Shown here one piece after another: positions 15,840-25,100 of a stretch of DNA of 64,000 bases. The notes below the pieces were generated by a model, which was not told where the DNA came from, searched no databases, and saw only the letters and a program-made list of their open reading frames with translations. Location of the stretch: positions 62,001 through 126,000 of the forward strand of contig NZ_JANUGP010000004.1 in NCBI RefSeq assembly GCF_024753135.1. The letters are read 5' to 3'. Source of the DNA: Streptomyces pyxinicus (GTDB lineage Bacteria > Actinomycetota > Actinomycetes > Streptomycetales > Streptomycetaceae). Position numbers and translations under genes: made by a program. Position 1 is the first letter of the stretch. Each line of letters opens with the position of its first letter.

Positions 15840-17531
15840 ATGACCGACCGGTGGGCGCTCGCTCCGGCCGAGGACGGTGGCGTGGACGTCGCCCCCCTCG
15901 GTCCGGACGGGCTGCCCGCCGGGCCGGTGCGGCGGGAGAGCGATCTCGCCGGGGCGGTGCGGAGCCGCCCGGAGGTGACGCGCTGGGTGTGGCGGTCGAC
16001 CCCCGATGTCTATCCGCGTCTGCTCGCCACGGGGGTGCGAGTAGAGCGGTGCTACGACATCGAGGACGCCGAGACCCTCCTGCTGGGCCACGAGGGGCGG
16101 TACGGCGAGCCACGCTCGGCCGCCGCCGCCCTGGCCCGCCTCCGGGGCGGCCCCCTACCGCCCGACCCGCCGCAGCGCGCGGCCCAGCCGGGCGCGCAGT
16201 CGCCGCTGTTCGAGCCGGCCGGCGCCCCGCTGCCCCTGGCCGACCTCCTCGCGGTCTACGCCGAGCAGCAGCGGCGCCACCAGCGGGCCACCCACCCGGA
16301 CCGGATGCGGCTGCTGACCGCCGCCGAGTCGGCCGGGATGCTGGTGGCCGCCGAGCTGAACCGCACCGGCCTGCCCTGGAGCGCCGAGGTCCACCGCGAC
16401 CTGCTGCACGGCCTGCTCGGCGAGCGGTACGCGGGCGGGGGCGAACCGCGCCGGCTCGCCGAGCTGGCGGACGAGGTGTCCGCCGCCTTCGGCCGCAGAG
16501 TGCGGCCCGACCTGCCGGCCGACGTGGTCAAGGCCTTCGCGCAGGCCGGGATCAAGGTGCGCTCCACCCGCCGCTGGGAGATCCAGTCCGTCGACCACCC
16601 GGCCGTGGCACCGCTGCTGGAGTACAAGAAGCTGTACCGCATCTGGGTGGCGCACGGCTGGTCCTGGCTGCACGACTGGGTGCGCGAGGGCCGCTTCCGG
16701 CCTGAGTTCCAGGCCGGCGGCACCGTCACGGGGCGCTGGGTGACCAACGGCGGGGGCGCGCTCCAGATCCCCAAGGTGATCCGGCGCGCCGTGGTCGCCG
16801 ACCCCGGGTGGCGGCTGGTGGTGGCCGACGCCGACCAGATGGAACCACGGGTGCTGGCCGCCATCTCCCGCGACCCCGGGCTGATGGAGGTGGCCGCCCG
16901 TGAGAGCGACCTCTACCAGTCGGTCTCCGACCGCGCCTTCTCCGGCGACCGGGACCAAGCCAAGATCGCGGTGCTCGGCGCGGTCTACGGCCAGACCTCC
17001 GGTGACGGCCTGAAGAACCTCGCGGCCCTGCGCCGCCGCTTCCCGAAGGCGGTCGCCTACGTGGACGAGGCGGCCCGCGCGGGCGAGGAGGGCCGGCTGG
17101 TCCGCACCTGGCTGGGCCGCACCTGTCCGCCGGCGGCCGGGGCGGGCGAGGACGCGGCGGAGGAGGCCGGCATCCCGGTCGACGAGGACGGCCGCGAACC
17201 GGAGTCCGACGGCTGGGTCCCCGGCTACGCCTCCGGCAACTCCCGCGCGCGGGGCCGCTTCGCGCGGAACTTCGTCGTACAGGGCAGCGCCGCCGACTGG
17301 GCGCTGCTGCTGCTCGCCGCGCTGCGCCGGGCCTGCGCGGACCTGAAGGCGGAGCTGGTCTTCTTCCAGCACGACGAGGTGATCGTGCACTGCCCCGCCG
17401 AGGAGGCCGACACCGTGGTCCGGGCGATCCGCGAGTCCGCCGACCTCGCCGGGCTGCTGACCTTCGGCGAGACACCGGTCCGGTTCCCGTTCAGCACGGC
17501 GGTGGTGGAGTGCTATGCCGACGCCAAGTGA
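15840..17531 (+). CDS. Family-A DNA polymerase I-like protein (exonuclease/polymerase)
   Basis: 563 residues from ATG 15840. The C-terminal two thirds are a family-A polymerase: motif A VVADADQMEPRVLAAIS (catalytic Asp), motif B DRDQAKIAVLGAVYGQTSGDG, and motif C FFQHDEVIVH (HDE). The N-terminal about 170 residues occupy the place of the 3'-5' exonuclease domain but lack obvious acidic exonuclease motifs, and there is no 5'-nuclease domain, so this is the short, accessory actinobacterial Pol I-like protein rather than housekeeping PolA (about 900 residues). A repair or translesion role is likely. It converges with the AfsR-like gene. Confidence 0.9.
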   Translation: MTDRWALAPAEDGGVDVAPLGPDGLPAGPVRRESDLAGAVRSRPEVTRWVWRSTPDVYPRLLATGVRVERCYDIEDAETLLLGHEGRYGEPRSAAAALARLRGGPLPPDPPQRAAQPGAQSPLFEPAGAPLPLADLLAVYAEQQRRHQRATHPDRMRLLTAAESAGMLVAAELNRTGLPWSAEVHRDLLHGLLGERYAGGGEPRRLAELADEVSAAFGRRVRPDLPADVVKAFAQAGIKVRSTRRWEIQSVDHPAVAPLLEYKKLYRIWVAHGWSWLHDWVREGRFRPEFQAGGTVTGRWVTNGGGALQIPKVIRRAVVADPGWRLVVADADQMEPRVLAAISRDPGLMEVAARESDLYQSVSDRAFSGDRDQAKIAVLGAVYGQTSGDGLKNLAALRRRFPKAVAYVDEAARAGEEGRLVRTWLGRTCPPAAGAGEDAAEEAGIPVDEDGREPESDGWVPGYASGNSRARGRFARNFVVQGSAADWALLLLAALRRACADLKAELVFFQHDEVIVHCPAEEADTVVRAIRESADLAGLLTFGETPVRFPFSTAVVECYADAK

Positions 17532-17569
17532 GCGAAGACAGGGGGTGGTTCGACGGCCGGCACCGGCGG

Positions 17570-20500
17570 TCAGCCGTCGAGCAGGTGCCGCAGCTCCGCC
17601 AGGACCGCCAGGACCGCGCGCTCGTCCGTGCCGTCGAGTGCCGTGAGCGCGGCGCGCCAGGCCTCACGCGCCTGTGCCCGGCGTCCCCGCTCGCTCAGCA
17701 GCAGGCCGTGCTGATGCCGGGCGAGACCGCCCATGTGGCGGTCGGCGCGGGCGTCGGCCCGGTGCAGCAGCTCGGCGCACTCGGCGCCCGCCCGCTCGCC
17801 CTCCCCCAGCTCGCGCAGGGCGCGGACCAGTCCGAGCCGGGTCTGGGACTCGCCGTGCCAGTCGCCGTGTCCGCCGAGGATGCGCAGGCTCTCCTCGAAG
17901 TGCCGGGCGGCGGCGGCCGGTTCACCGAGGGAGAGATGGGCGTAGCCGATGTTGCAGTGTGCCGTGTGCCGGATGAGGACGGCACCGATGGCGTCGCCGA
18001 TGGCCAGCGAGCGGCGGTGCTGTTCGATGGCGGCGCGGGGGTCGGTGTGCTCGTGCAGGTTGCCGAGATGGCTGTGTGTGACGGCCTCGCCGAACGGGTC
18101 GTTCAGCTGCCGCGCGTACGTGAGGCTCTGCCGCAGTGCCGCCTCCGACTCCTCGAACCGTCCAAGACCCTCCAGCAGCAGCCCGCGGTTGTTCAGGCCC
18201 CGCCGGATCCGGGAGGCGTCGCCGAGCCGGCGCCAGATCGCCAGGGAGCGGTCGGTGAGGTCGAGGGCGTCGCGCTGCCGGCCGGTCAGGAAGTGCGGGG
18301 CCGCGAGGTCGCCCAGGGCATACGCCTCGGCCGCCGCGTCCCCGAGCCGGCGTGCCGCCCGGAGCCCGGCCCGCCCGAGCACCTCCATCTCGGCGACCCG
18401 TCCCCGGCGCTGCACACAGGGGAAGAGCAGCCGGACCAGCACGCAGAGGTGGGCGGTGCGGCGCGGGTCGGCGGTGCCGGCGTTGCGGGTCACCAGGGCG
18501 ACGATGTTCTCCAGCTCCGCCTCGGCCCAGGCGAAGGCCACCTCGGCCGACGGGAAGCACGGCAGCGCGGCGACGTCCTCGGCATGTTCGACCGGCTGCG
18601 TGCGGGTCGCCCGCCGCCGGTCCTCCAGATCGAGCCCCGGCTCCATGGTCACGGCCAGCACCCGCTCGGCGACGGCGGCGTACCAGCGCAGGGCGGTCAG
18701 GTCGGGGGGTGGGGTGGCGGGCTCCGCAGTCGGGGTGGCGGTGGTGGCCGGGGTGGCGGTGGTGGCCGGGGAGGCGGGCTCCGCAGTCGGGGTGGCGGTG
18801 GTGGCCGGGGTGGCGGGCTCCGCGGCCGGGGAGGCGGTGGTGGCCGGTGCCGGGATGGCGGTACTGGTCGGTGCCGGGACGTCGAGGTCACGCGGTGCCG
18901 AGTCACGCTCGCGGGGGCGGGGGCTGCTACCGGACACGGTGGCACTGTCGACGGATCCCGGACCAGCGGAGCCGTCCGCTGCCGGACCAGGCCCGCCCCC
19001 GTCGACATCGGTGCCGGCCGAGGGCGTGACGGCGGCGAAGCCTGAGACGCCGCTGCCGTCTCCGAAGCCGACGGCGTCCTCCCTCCGCCCCGGCTCCGCC
19101 AGTTCGCGGGCGAAGTCGCGGACCAGGGCGTGGGGGGCGTAGCGGCCGTAGGCGGTCTCCTCCAGGAGGGCCACGTCGACCAGTCGGTCCAGCGCGGCCT
19201 CGGCGCGGCGTGCGCTGATGCCGGTGAGGCGGGCGATCAGGGGGGCGCCGTAGACCGGCAGGTCGAGCGCGCCGATGTGACGGAGGGCGAGGGCCGCGTC
19301 CCGGTCGGCCTCGCGTCCGGCGGCGGCCAGCGCGTCGTGGGCGACGGCCAGGGAGCGCCGGACGCTCAGGTCGTCGTACTCCAGGTGGTGCAGGCGGCCG
19401 CCCGTGGCGGCCAGTTGGCCCGCGAGCACGTCAGGGGTGAGGGCGCTGCGGGCGGCGAGCCGGGCGGCGACGACCCGCAGCGCGAGCGGGAGCCGGCCGG
19501 TCAGCTCGACCAGGGCGTGCCCGGCGTCCAGCCCCTGCCGTCCGCTCACCGCCCGCAGCAGGGCCGCGCTGTCCTCGCCGGTCAGCGGGCCGAGCGGAAA
19601 GCGCCGGGCGCCGTCGAGCGCGGTGAGCGGGGAACGGCTGGTGACGATCACCGCGCAGCCGGGCCCGGCCGGCAGCAGGGGCCGTACCTGGGCCGCGCTG
19701 GCCGCGTCGTCCAGTACCAGCAGGATGCGGGCGGGTGCCAACAGGGAGCGCAGCAATGCGGCCGCCGCATCGGGGTGCTCGGGGATGCCGCGGGGCTCGG
19801 CGCCGAGGTCGCGCAGCAGGGCCGCGAGGGCCTGAGCCGCGGTGAGCGGGGCCATGCCGGGGGTGGCGCCGTGCAGGTTGACGTAGAGCTGGCCGTCGGT
19901 GAAACGTTCCCGCAGCTCATGTGCCACGTGCAGGGCCAGCGCGCTCTTGCCCACGCCCGCCATGCCGCTGACCACGGCGACGGCGGGTGCCGGAGCCGGC
20001 GGTTCGGTCAACGCCCGGCGCAGGTCGACGCGGACGGCGGCGCGCCCGGTGAAGTGGGCGGGCGGCGCGGGGAGCTGGGCGGGCCGCGGGGTGTGCCGTA
20101 CGGCGGCGACGGCCGGCGGGCCACCCGCGCTGCCTGCGTCCAGGCCGCTCGCGGCGGCTCGGCGCACGTCAGCGCCCTCGCGCCGCCCCTCGTCCGGCCA
20201 CCGCCCCTCGCCACCGTCGCGCAGCACCTCGGCATGCGCCTCGCGTACTGCCGGGCCGGGCTCGACGCCGAGTTCCTCGATCAGGCGGGCGCGCAGATCG
20301 CGGTGGACGGCCAGCGCCTCCGCCTGGCGGCCGGTGCGGTGCAGGGTGAGCATCAGCTGCCGGTGGTACGCCTCGCGCAACGGGTACTCGGCGACCAGTG
20401 CCGCGAGTTCGGGTACCAGGGCAGGCAACCGGGGTCCACCGAGGGCCACTTCCGCGTCGTAGCACCACTCCAGCAGGAGCAGCCGCGCCTCCTCCAGGCG

Positions 20501-21019
20501 CTGCACCAGGGCGTAGCCGCCGAAGTCGGCGGGCAGACCGCTGAGCGGGGTGCCGCGCCATAGGGCGAGCGCGGCCGTCCCGGCGCCGACGACACCGGAC
20601 CAGTCCCGCAGGGCGTGCGCGGCACGCGCCTCACTCACCCGGGCATCGAACGCATGGACGTCCAACTCACCCTGGTCGACGCGCAGCAGATACCCCGGGG
20701 GTACGGCTTTGAGCCGTTCGGGGTCGTCCAGGAGTCGGCGCAGTCGGGTGACGTGGTTGTGCAGCGAGGCGTGCGCGGAGACCGGCGGCATCCCGCCCCA
20801 CAGGGCGTCCTTCAGCGACTCGACCGACACGACCCGCCCGGGCTCCAGCAGCAGCGCGGCGAGGAGGGCGCGCACCTTGGGGCTGCCGATGGCACGGATA
20901 CCGTCGTCGGCGTCCTGAGTCGGGGTGGGGGACGGCGTCCCGTTCGGCGGCCGGTCGAAGAGGACCGGCGGTCCCAACAACCCGAACCGCAGTCCGACCC
21001 GCAGCGCGTACCGCCGCAT
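17570..21019 (-). CDS. AfsR/SARP-family regulator: wHTH-BTAD, NB-ARC, TPR
   Basis: 1,149 residues from ATG 21019 (GGAG about ten bases upstream). Domain order: OmpR-type winged helix (residues 8-115, with GSPKVRALLAALLLEPGRVV), bacterial transcriptional activation domain (118-265), NB-ARC STAND ATPase with P-loop GMAGVGKS (352-359) and Walker B ILLVLDDA, winged-helix region, then a TPR array in the last 350 residues (repeats with LAIWRRLGDASRIRRGLNNRG and NIGYAHLSLGEPAAAARHFE). An Ala/Thr/Pro-rich linker of about 90 residues built from PATTAT-like repeats separates NB-ARC and TPR parts (DNA 18,700-18,960). Such regulators switch on secondary-metabolite or differentiation genes after ligand sensing. 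No biosynthetic cluster adjoins, so it may act globally. Confidence 0.92.
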   Translation of the reverse strand: MRRYALRVGLRFGLLGPPVLFDRPPNGTPSPTPTQDADDGIRAIGSPKVRALLAALLLEPGRVVSVESLKDALWGGMPPVSAHASLHNHVTRLRRLLDDPERLKAVPPGYLLRVDQGELDVHAFDARVSEARAAHALRDWSGVVGAGTAALALWRGTPLSGLPADFGGYALVQRLEEARLLLLEWCYDAEVALGGPRLPALVPELAALVAEYPLREAYHRQLMLTLHRTGRQAEALAVHRDLRARLIEELGVEPGPAVREAHAEVLRDGGEGRWPDEGRREGADVRRAAASGLDAGSAGGPPAVAAVRHTPRPAQLPAPPAHFTGRAAVRVDLRRALTEPPAPAPAVAVVSGMAGVGKSALALHVAHELRERFTDGQLYVNLHGATPGMAPLTAAQALAALLRDLGAEPRGIPEHPDAAAALLRSLLAPARILLVLDDAASAAQVRPLLPAGPGCAVIVTSRSPLTALDGARRFPLGPLTGEDSAALLRAVSGRQGLDAGHALVELTGRLPLALRVVAARLAARSALTPDVLAGQLAATGGRLHHLEYDDLSVRRSLAVAHDALAAAGREADRDAALALRHIGALDLPVYGAPLIARLTGISARRAEAALDRLVDVALLEETAYGRYAPHALVRDFARELAEPGRREDAVGFGDGSGVSGFAAVTPSAGTDVDGGGPGPAADGSAGPGSVDSATVSGSSPRPRERDSAPRDLDVPAPTSTAIPAPATTASPAAEPATPATTATPTAEPASPATTATPATTATPTAEPATPPPDLTALRWYAAVAERVLAVTMEPGLDLEDRRRATRTQPVEHAEDVAALPCFPSAEVAFAWAEAELENIVALVTRNAGTADPRRTAHLCVLVRLLFPCVQRRGRVAEMEVLGRAGLRAARRLGDAAAEAYALGDLAAPHFLTGRQRDALDLTDRSLAIWRRLGDASRIRRGLNNRGLLLEGLGRFEESEAALRQSLTYARQLNDPFGEAVTHSHLGNLHEHTDPRAAIEQHRRSLAIGDAIGAVLIRHTAHCNIGYAHLSLGEPAAAARHFEESLRILGGHGDWHGESQTRLGLVRALRELGEGERAGAECAELLHRADARADRHMGGLARHQHGLLLSERGRRAQAREAWRAALTALDGTDERAVLAVLAELRHLLDG

Positions 21020-21498
21020 CACGCCGCTCCACCGTCTCCCCGCGCGGCCGAGGACCGACCGCGCTCCGCGACGGGCCCACGCCCGCCGTTCCCTGGCGGA
21101 ATCCCGCCCTGCCGCAACGGTTTCCCGCCATCTTCCGTCGGCCGCCACGGCACCGGACCCGCCCGCTCCCGGGCCCCTTCCACCACCGCCCCACGACTTC
21201 CGGCCAACTGGCCCGCGATCTGCCGTCGAACCGTTGGCCACATGTTAGCGATCCGTTGGCGACAGTTGATGTGATCATTTCCATCGGAACCGGCCCGACG
21301 GCGCGCGCATGGTCGCGTAACTCGGGGGAGTGTCGCCACAGGCCGGATCCGGGGACGCAAAGGGGCCCCGGTCGGCGGAGGTGAACGCCCGGGGCCCCGT
21401 CCCGCTCCCGTTTCGCACGGCCATACTCTCGCCGTCGCCCACCAGGTTGAACCCGGCATCAGGGCCGCCGTGCGAGGCCCAGCCAGGCCGCGTCGTGT
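21020..21498. other. Intergenic region upstream of the AfsR-like gene and downstream of the toxin operon
   Basis: 479 bp without a supported gene. The part next to 21,019 holds the AfsR-like promoter. The only other structure I see is the hairpin at 21,362-21,398. Short frames here lack family resemblance and ribosome-binding sites. Confidence 0.5.
21362..21398. terminator. GC-rich hairpin downstream of the RHS operon
   Basis: GGGGCCCCGG (21362-21371) pairs with CCGGGGCCCC (21389-21398) across 17 bases. It lies about 100 bp past the last minus-strand gene of the toxin operon and has no T-run; a terminator for that operon is the simplest reading. Confidence 0.45.
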
Positions 21499-21775
21499 TC
21501 ACGACCGCCAGTCCCAGCCCGGTTCGGTTTCCATGCGGCGCACGAACTCGGAGAATTCGATGAGCTCCCCGAAGTTCGTGTCCACCCTCGTCCGGCTGCG
21601 GATGAGGCCGCCGAGGAGAGCCTTCGCCGACTCGGCGTTCCCGTGCTCCACGGGGACCGCATACGGGCCCCGGCGCCACGCGCGTGACCTCTTCAAGTCC
21701 GAGTGCCCGGATGTCCGCCAGCAACTGCTCACGGTCCGAGCCCGGCACCAGCAGGACGAGGGTCGGTCTGGTCAA
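21499..21775 (-). pseudogene. Small gene after the RHS toxin, split by a one-base frameshift
   Basis: Reading from TTG 21775 (which overlaps the preceding TGA as TTGA) gives TRPTLVLLVPGSDREQLLAD and IRALGLEEVTRVAPG, then the frame runs off. Skipping one base in the run CCGGGGCCC (about 21,675-21,685) restores PYAVPVEHGNAESAKALLGG, LIRSRTRVDTNFGELIEFSE and a natural end PGWDWRS at the stop. The two halves fit as one protein of about 92 residues. Either the gene is inactivated, or the base is a sequencing error, or the frameshift is programmed. I do not recognise the family. Its position, third in a translationally coupled toxin operon, suggests an immunity or accessory protein. Confidence 0.72.
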
Positions 21776-22158
21776 CGCCGTCGTGTCCCTCCGCCGGTTC
21801 CGCTGAACCTCTGGGGCAGGACACCCTTCGCCCACATGGCATCCAGCTCGGCGAACATCCGGTCCGAGTCCTCCTCCAGTTCCTCGCGTTGCCTCGGGCT
21901 GAGGTCCGCCCAGGGATCGTCGAAGGTAAGGCCCGGGGGCAGGGGGCTGGTTGCTCCCGTCGCCCTTCGGCAGTGCGCACACCAGGTGTAGCTGATGACC
22001 GTCGGCCGGTTCGGCCGGTCGGCCCGGTGGAGGTAGCTTCTGACGGCCACCTCCCCACACGCGGGGCAGCGCCACTCGGACTGGTCGAGCAGGAACCTGC
22101 GCTCCGCCGCCAGGGTCTGTACCTCGGCAGGCTCGAAATTCTTCATCTCGGCGCTCAC
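21772..22158 (-). CDS. Zinc-ribbon protein, candidate immunity protein for the RHS toxin
   Basis: 128 residues from GTG 22158, overlapping the RHS stop codon by four bases (GTGA), so it is translated right after the toxin domain. The visible core is a two-CxxC zinc-ribbon: WRCPACGEVAVRSYLHRADR, then ISYTWCAHCRRATGAT. The C-terminal third (FDDPWADLSPRQREELEEDS) is acidic and helical, and the extreme C-terminus is basic. No family name can be given. Position immediately after a polymorphic toxin's C-terminal domain is the classic place for its immunity protein, but zinc-ribbon proteins are not a common immunity fold, so this remains inference. Confidence 0.75.
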   Translation of the reverse strand: MSAEMKNFEPAEVQTLAAERRFLLDQSEWRCPACGEVAVRSYLHRADRPNRPTVISYTWCAHCRRATGATSPLPPGLTFDDPWADLSPRQREELEEDSDRMFAELDAMWAKGVLPQRFSGTGGGTRRR

Positions 22159-25100
22159 CCTCCTGTCCGCTTCCTGAAGATGCCGAGCATGCGCTGCCCG
22201 AACCGCTCGGCCACGGACTCCTTGCCACCGAAGTCCTTGTTGCCCATGCGGCTGAAGCTCCAGTGGTGATAGCTCTCGTGGAAGATCGTCGCCACCGCCG
22301 TGTCCATGTCGGCCAGGCCCATGTCGGAGATCTGAATCACGGGCTTGCCCCTGGGACCGAGCTCAGGCTTGGCGCCCGGGTGCGGACTGTACCCGTAGGA
22401 GGGAAGCCCGTCTGCCGTCGTGATCTCCTTCACGTGCACTATGTCGTAGTTCTTCACGCTCATGCCGGCCCGGCCAAGGGCCATCTTGACCTGCTTGATG
22501 CTGACCCCGGCACCGTTCTTGCCGCCCGGAGCCGCCTGCGGGTCGTCTGCCTTCTTGTTGCCGCAGTTGTGCACCAGGACAGACGTCGTGCCGGCGAGCA
22601 CGTAGTACGTGTGGATGTCCGCGACAGTCAGGTTGTGGACCGTACGGGTCTCGGTCCGCTGCTGGATCGCTGTGATCCGGACCAGCGTGCCTGCCCCCGT
22701 CCGCAGCCACTCGCCCTGCTCCAGGTCCTCGGCGTCGACCCATTCGTGCAGCGCGGGCACCCAGAAGGGGTGGCCGTCCGTGGCGGTGATCGTGGCGGTC
22801 GCGTCACCGCGGTCGCCGTCCGTGTCGACGGTGACGTCGACGAGTTGCTTGACGCCGTGTCCGGTGATGGTGGTGGTCACCGGCTTGGCCGCGGTCTCCC
22901 CGGTCTCCGGGTCGGTGGCGCGCACCTCGTCACCCGGCGCGAGGTCCTCAATGGGCTTCTCGGTCCCGTCTGCCATCAGCACCGTGGTGCCGGGGAGGAA
23001 GCTGTTGCCCACCTTGCAGGACGACCCCTCGGCGGGCGGATCGGCGTCCTTGGTATCCGACTTCTTCTGCGCCCCGTCGTTCTTCTTGCCGCCGGAGTCG
23101 CCCTTCTTCGCCTGAGACGCGTCCTTCGCCTTGGCAGGCGGGGCCGGTTCGGGCTTCGGCTTGGGCTTCGGGGTCGACGGCGGGGTGACATTGTCGGTGT
23201 TCTTCGCGACGTCCTTGACCTTGTCCGCCGCCTTGGCGGTGTCCGTCGCCGCGTCGACGGCGTCGACGGCCTTGTTGACGTACTTGGCGCCCTTTGCCGC
23301 ACTCGCGCCGTAGCCGACGATCGGAATCGCGGAGGCGTAGGACAGACCCGCGTCGATGTAGTTGCCCTCGGCCGTATACCACAGACCGTTCAGCAGGTCG
23401 GCGGGTTCGCCGAAGCCTGGGACCAGGCCCGCGACATCCAGAGCCCCGTGGCCGATCGGGCTGATCCAGGACTCGCCCCACCAAAGCCCCGTCGGGTCGG
23501 GGAACACGAGCGGGTTGTTGCGTCCGTACGCGAAGGCGTTCAACTGCTGTGTGTCATTGACGTCGAGCATCGGGTCGGCGGACAAGAACCGGCCGATGGC
23601 CGGGTCGTACTCACGTGCGCCGATGTGGATGAGGCCGGTGGACGAGTCGGCCGTGCCGCCGACGAACGCCTTGTCGCCGGGCCACGCGGTCGGCTTCGCC
23701 CCCCGTACTTCGCCGAACGGCAGGGTACGCCGCTGAGTGATCGCCGAGTCCGCGGCCTTGATCGCGATCTCGGAGGTGCCGTTGACCCCGCCGACGAGCC
23801 AGGTCACACCCGCGGTCGTGCGCACCGCGATCTGCTGGCCGCCGTGCGAGTAGTAACGGGTGCCGCTGAGTGTGTTCTTCGCGGTGTCGAGACGGACTTC
23901 CTGAGCACCCAGGTAAAGGGTGACCGCGCCCTTCTCCTTACGGAGCAGGCGGTTGCCGTCGGCGTCGTAGACGAAGGACGTCCCGTTGGCTTCGTCCAGC
24001 TGTCCGGACGCGTACGGAGTGACGGCGGTCAGATGTCCCTCGTCGTCCCAGTCGAGCTTCTGGTCGACCGCGGGAGCAAGGTCGGTGGCCGCCTTGGTGC
24101 GCCGAGTGGTGTTGCCCGTCTCGTCGTACTCGTAGGACTGGGCCGCCGTGACCTCCTTGGCGGAGGTGGTGGTGCGCACCTCGGCGGACTTCACCGCGTG
24201 TGCGTGCGGTTTGCCCGTGCCGTTCGGGATGTAGGTCGTCGTCTGGGTGGCGGCCGCCGTGCCCATGGTGCCTGTCGCGTGACGGGTCTCAGCGGTGCGG
24301 TTGCCCGCGGAGTCGTAGGCGTACAAGTGCCAATACGGTGCGGGGCCGCCGATGGTGGCCTCGCCGGCGCTCGCCGCGCAGCCCGTGGCCGTCTGGGTCC
24401 AGGCGTCGGCGAGGCGGCGCAGGTAGTCGTACGTGAAGCACTGGACGTCCGCCGTCCTGCCTTCCGGTGTGTCCGCGATCTTCTTGATGTTGCCGGCCAG
24501 GTCGTACCCGTAGGTGACATCCACGTCCGGGGTCTTGACGATCTCGCGGTCGATGCGGGCGCGTTCCAGGCGCCGGGTGCCCTCCTCGTAGGTGTTGGTC
24601 AGCCAGGTGTACTTGTCGGCGCTGGCGGTACCGAGCGTGAGCTGGAGGACTTCGCCGTAGTTGGAGTACCGGGTCTCGCGGGCGTAGTCGCTGGTGTCAC
24701 CCAGGGTGAACGACGGCAGACCGGTGGCGGTGTAACCCGTGGCGATGGTTTCCGCCGGGAGGTCACCGGCCGCGGGGAGTTCGATCTCCCCAACTGAGCC
24801 ATCCGGCTTGTAGGAGGCCGTGGCGGTGTAGACACCGGCCAGCTTGCCCTCGGAGGCCGGGATGGAGATCGAGGTCTTCAGTGGACGGCCCGCCGCGTCG
24901 TAGGCGTCCACGGACGAGGTGTACGCCTTGCCGTCGATCCACTTGGTGGACGAGGCCAGCCGCCCCTTGCCGTTCGGAACCGTCGTGCTGTCGTACTCCC
25001 AGCTGGTCAGCTTGGTGTCGCCCCGGGACAGGGAGCGCTTGCGTGCCAGCTTGTCGTACTCGTAGGTCAGCGTGACCCTGCGGTCGTCCTTGACCGTCTT

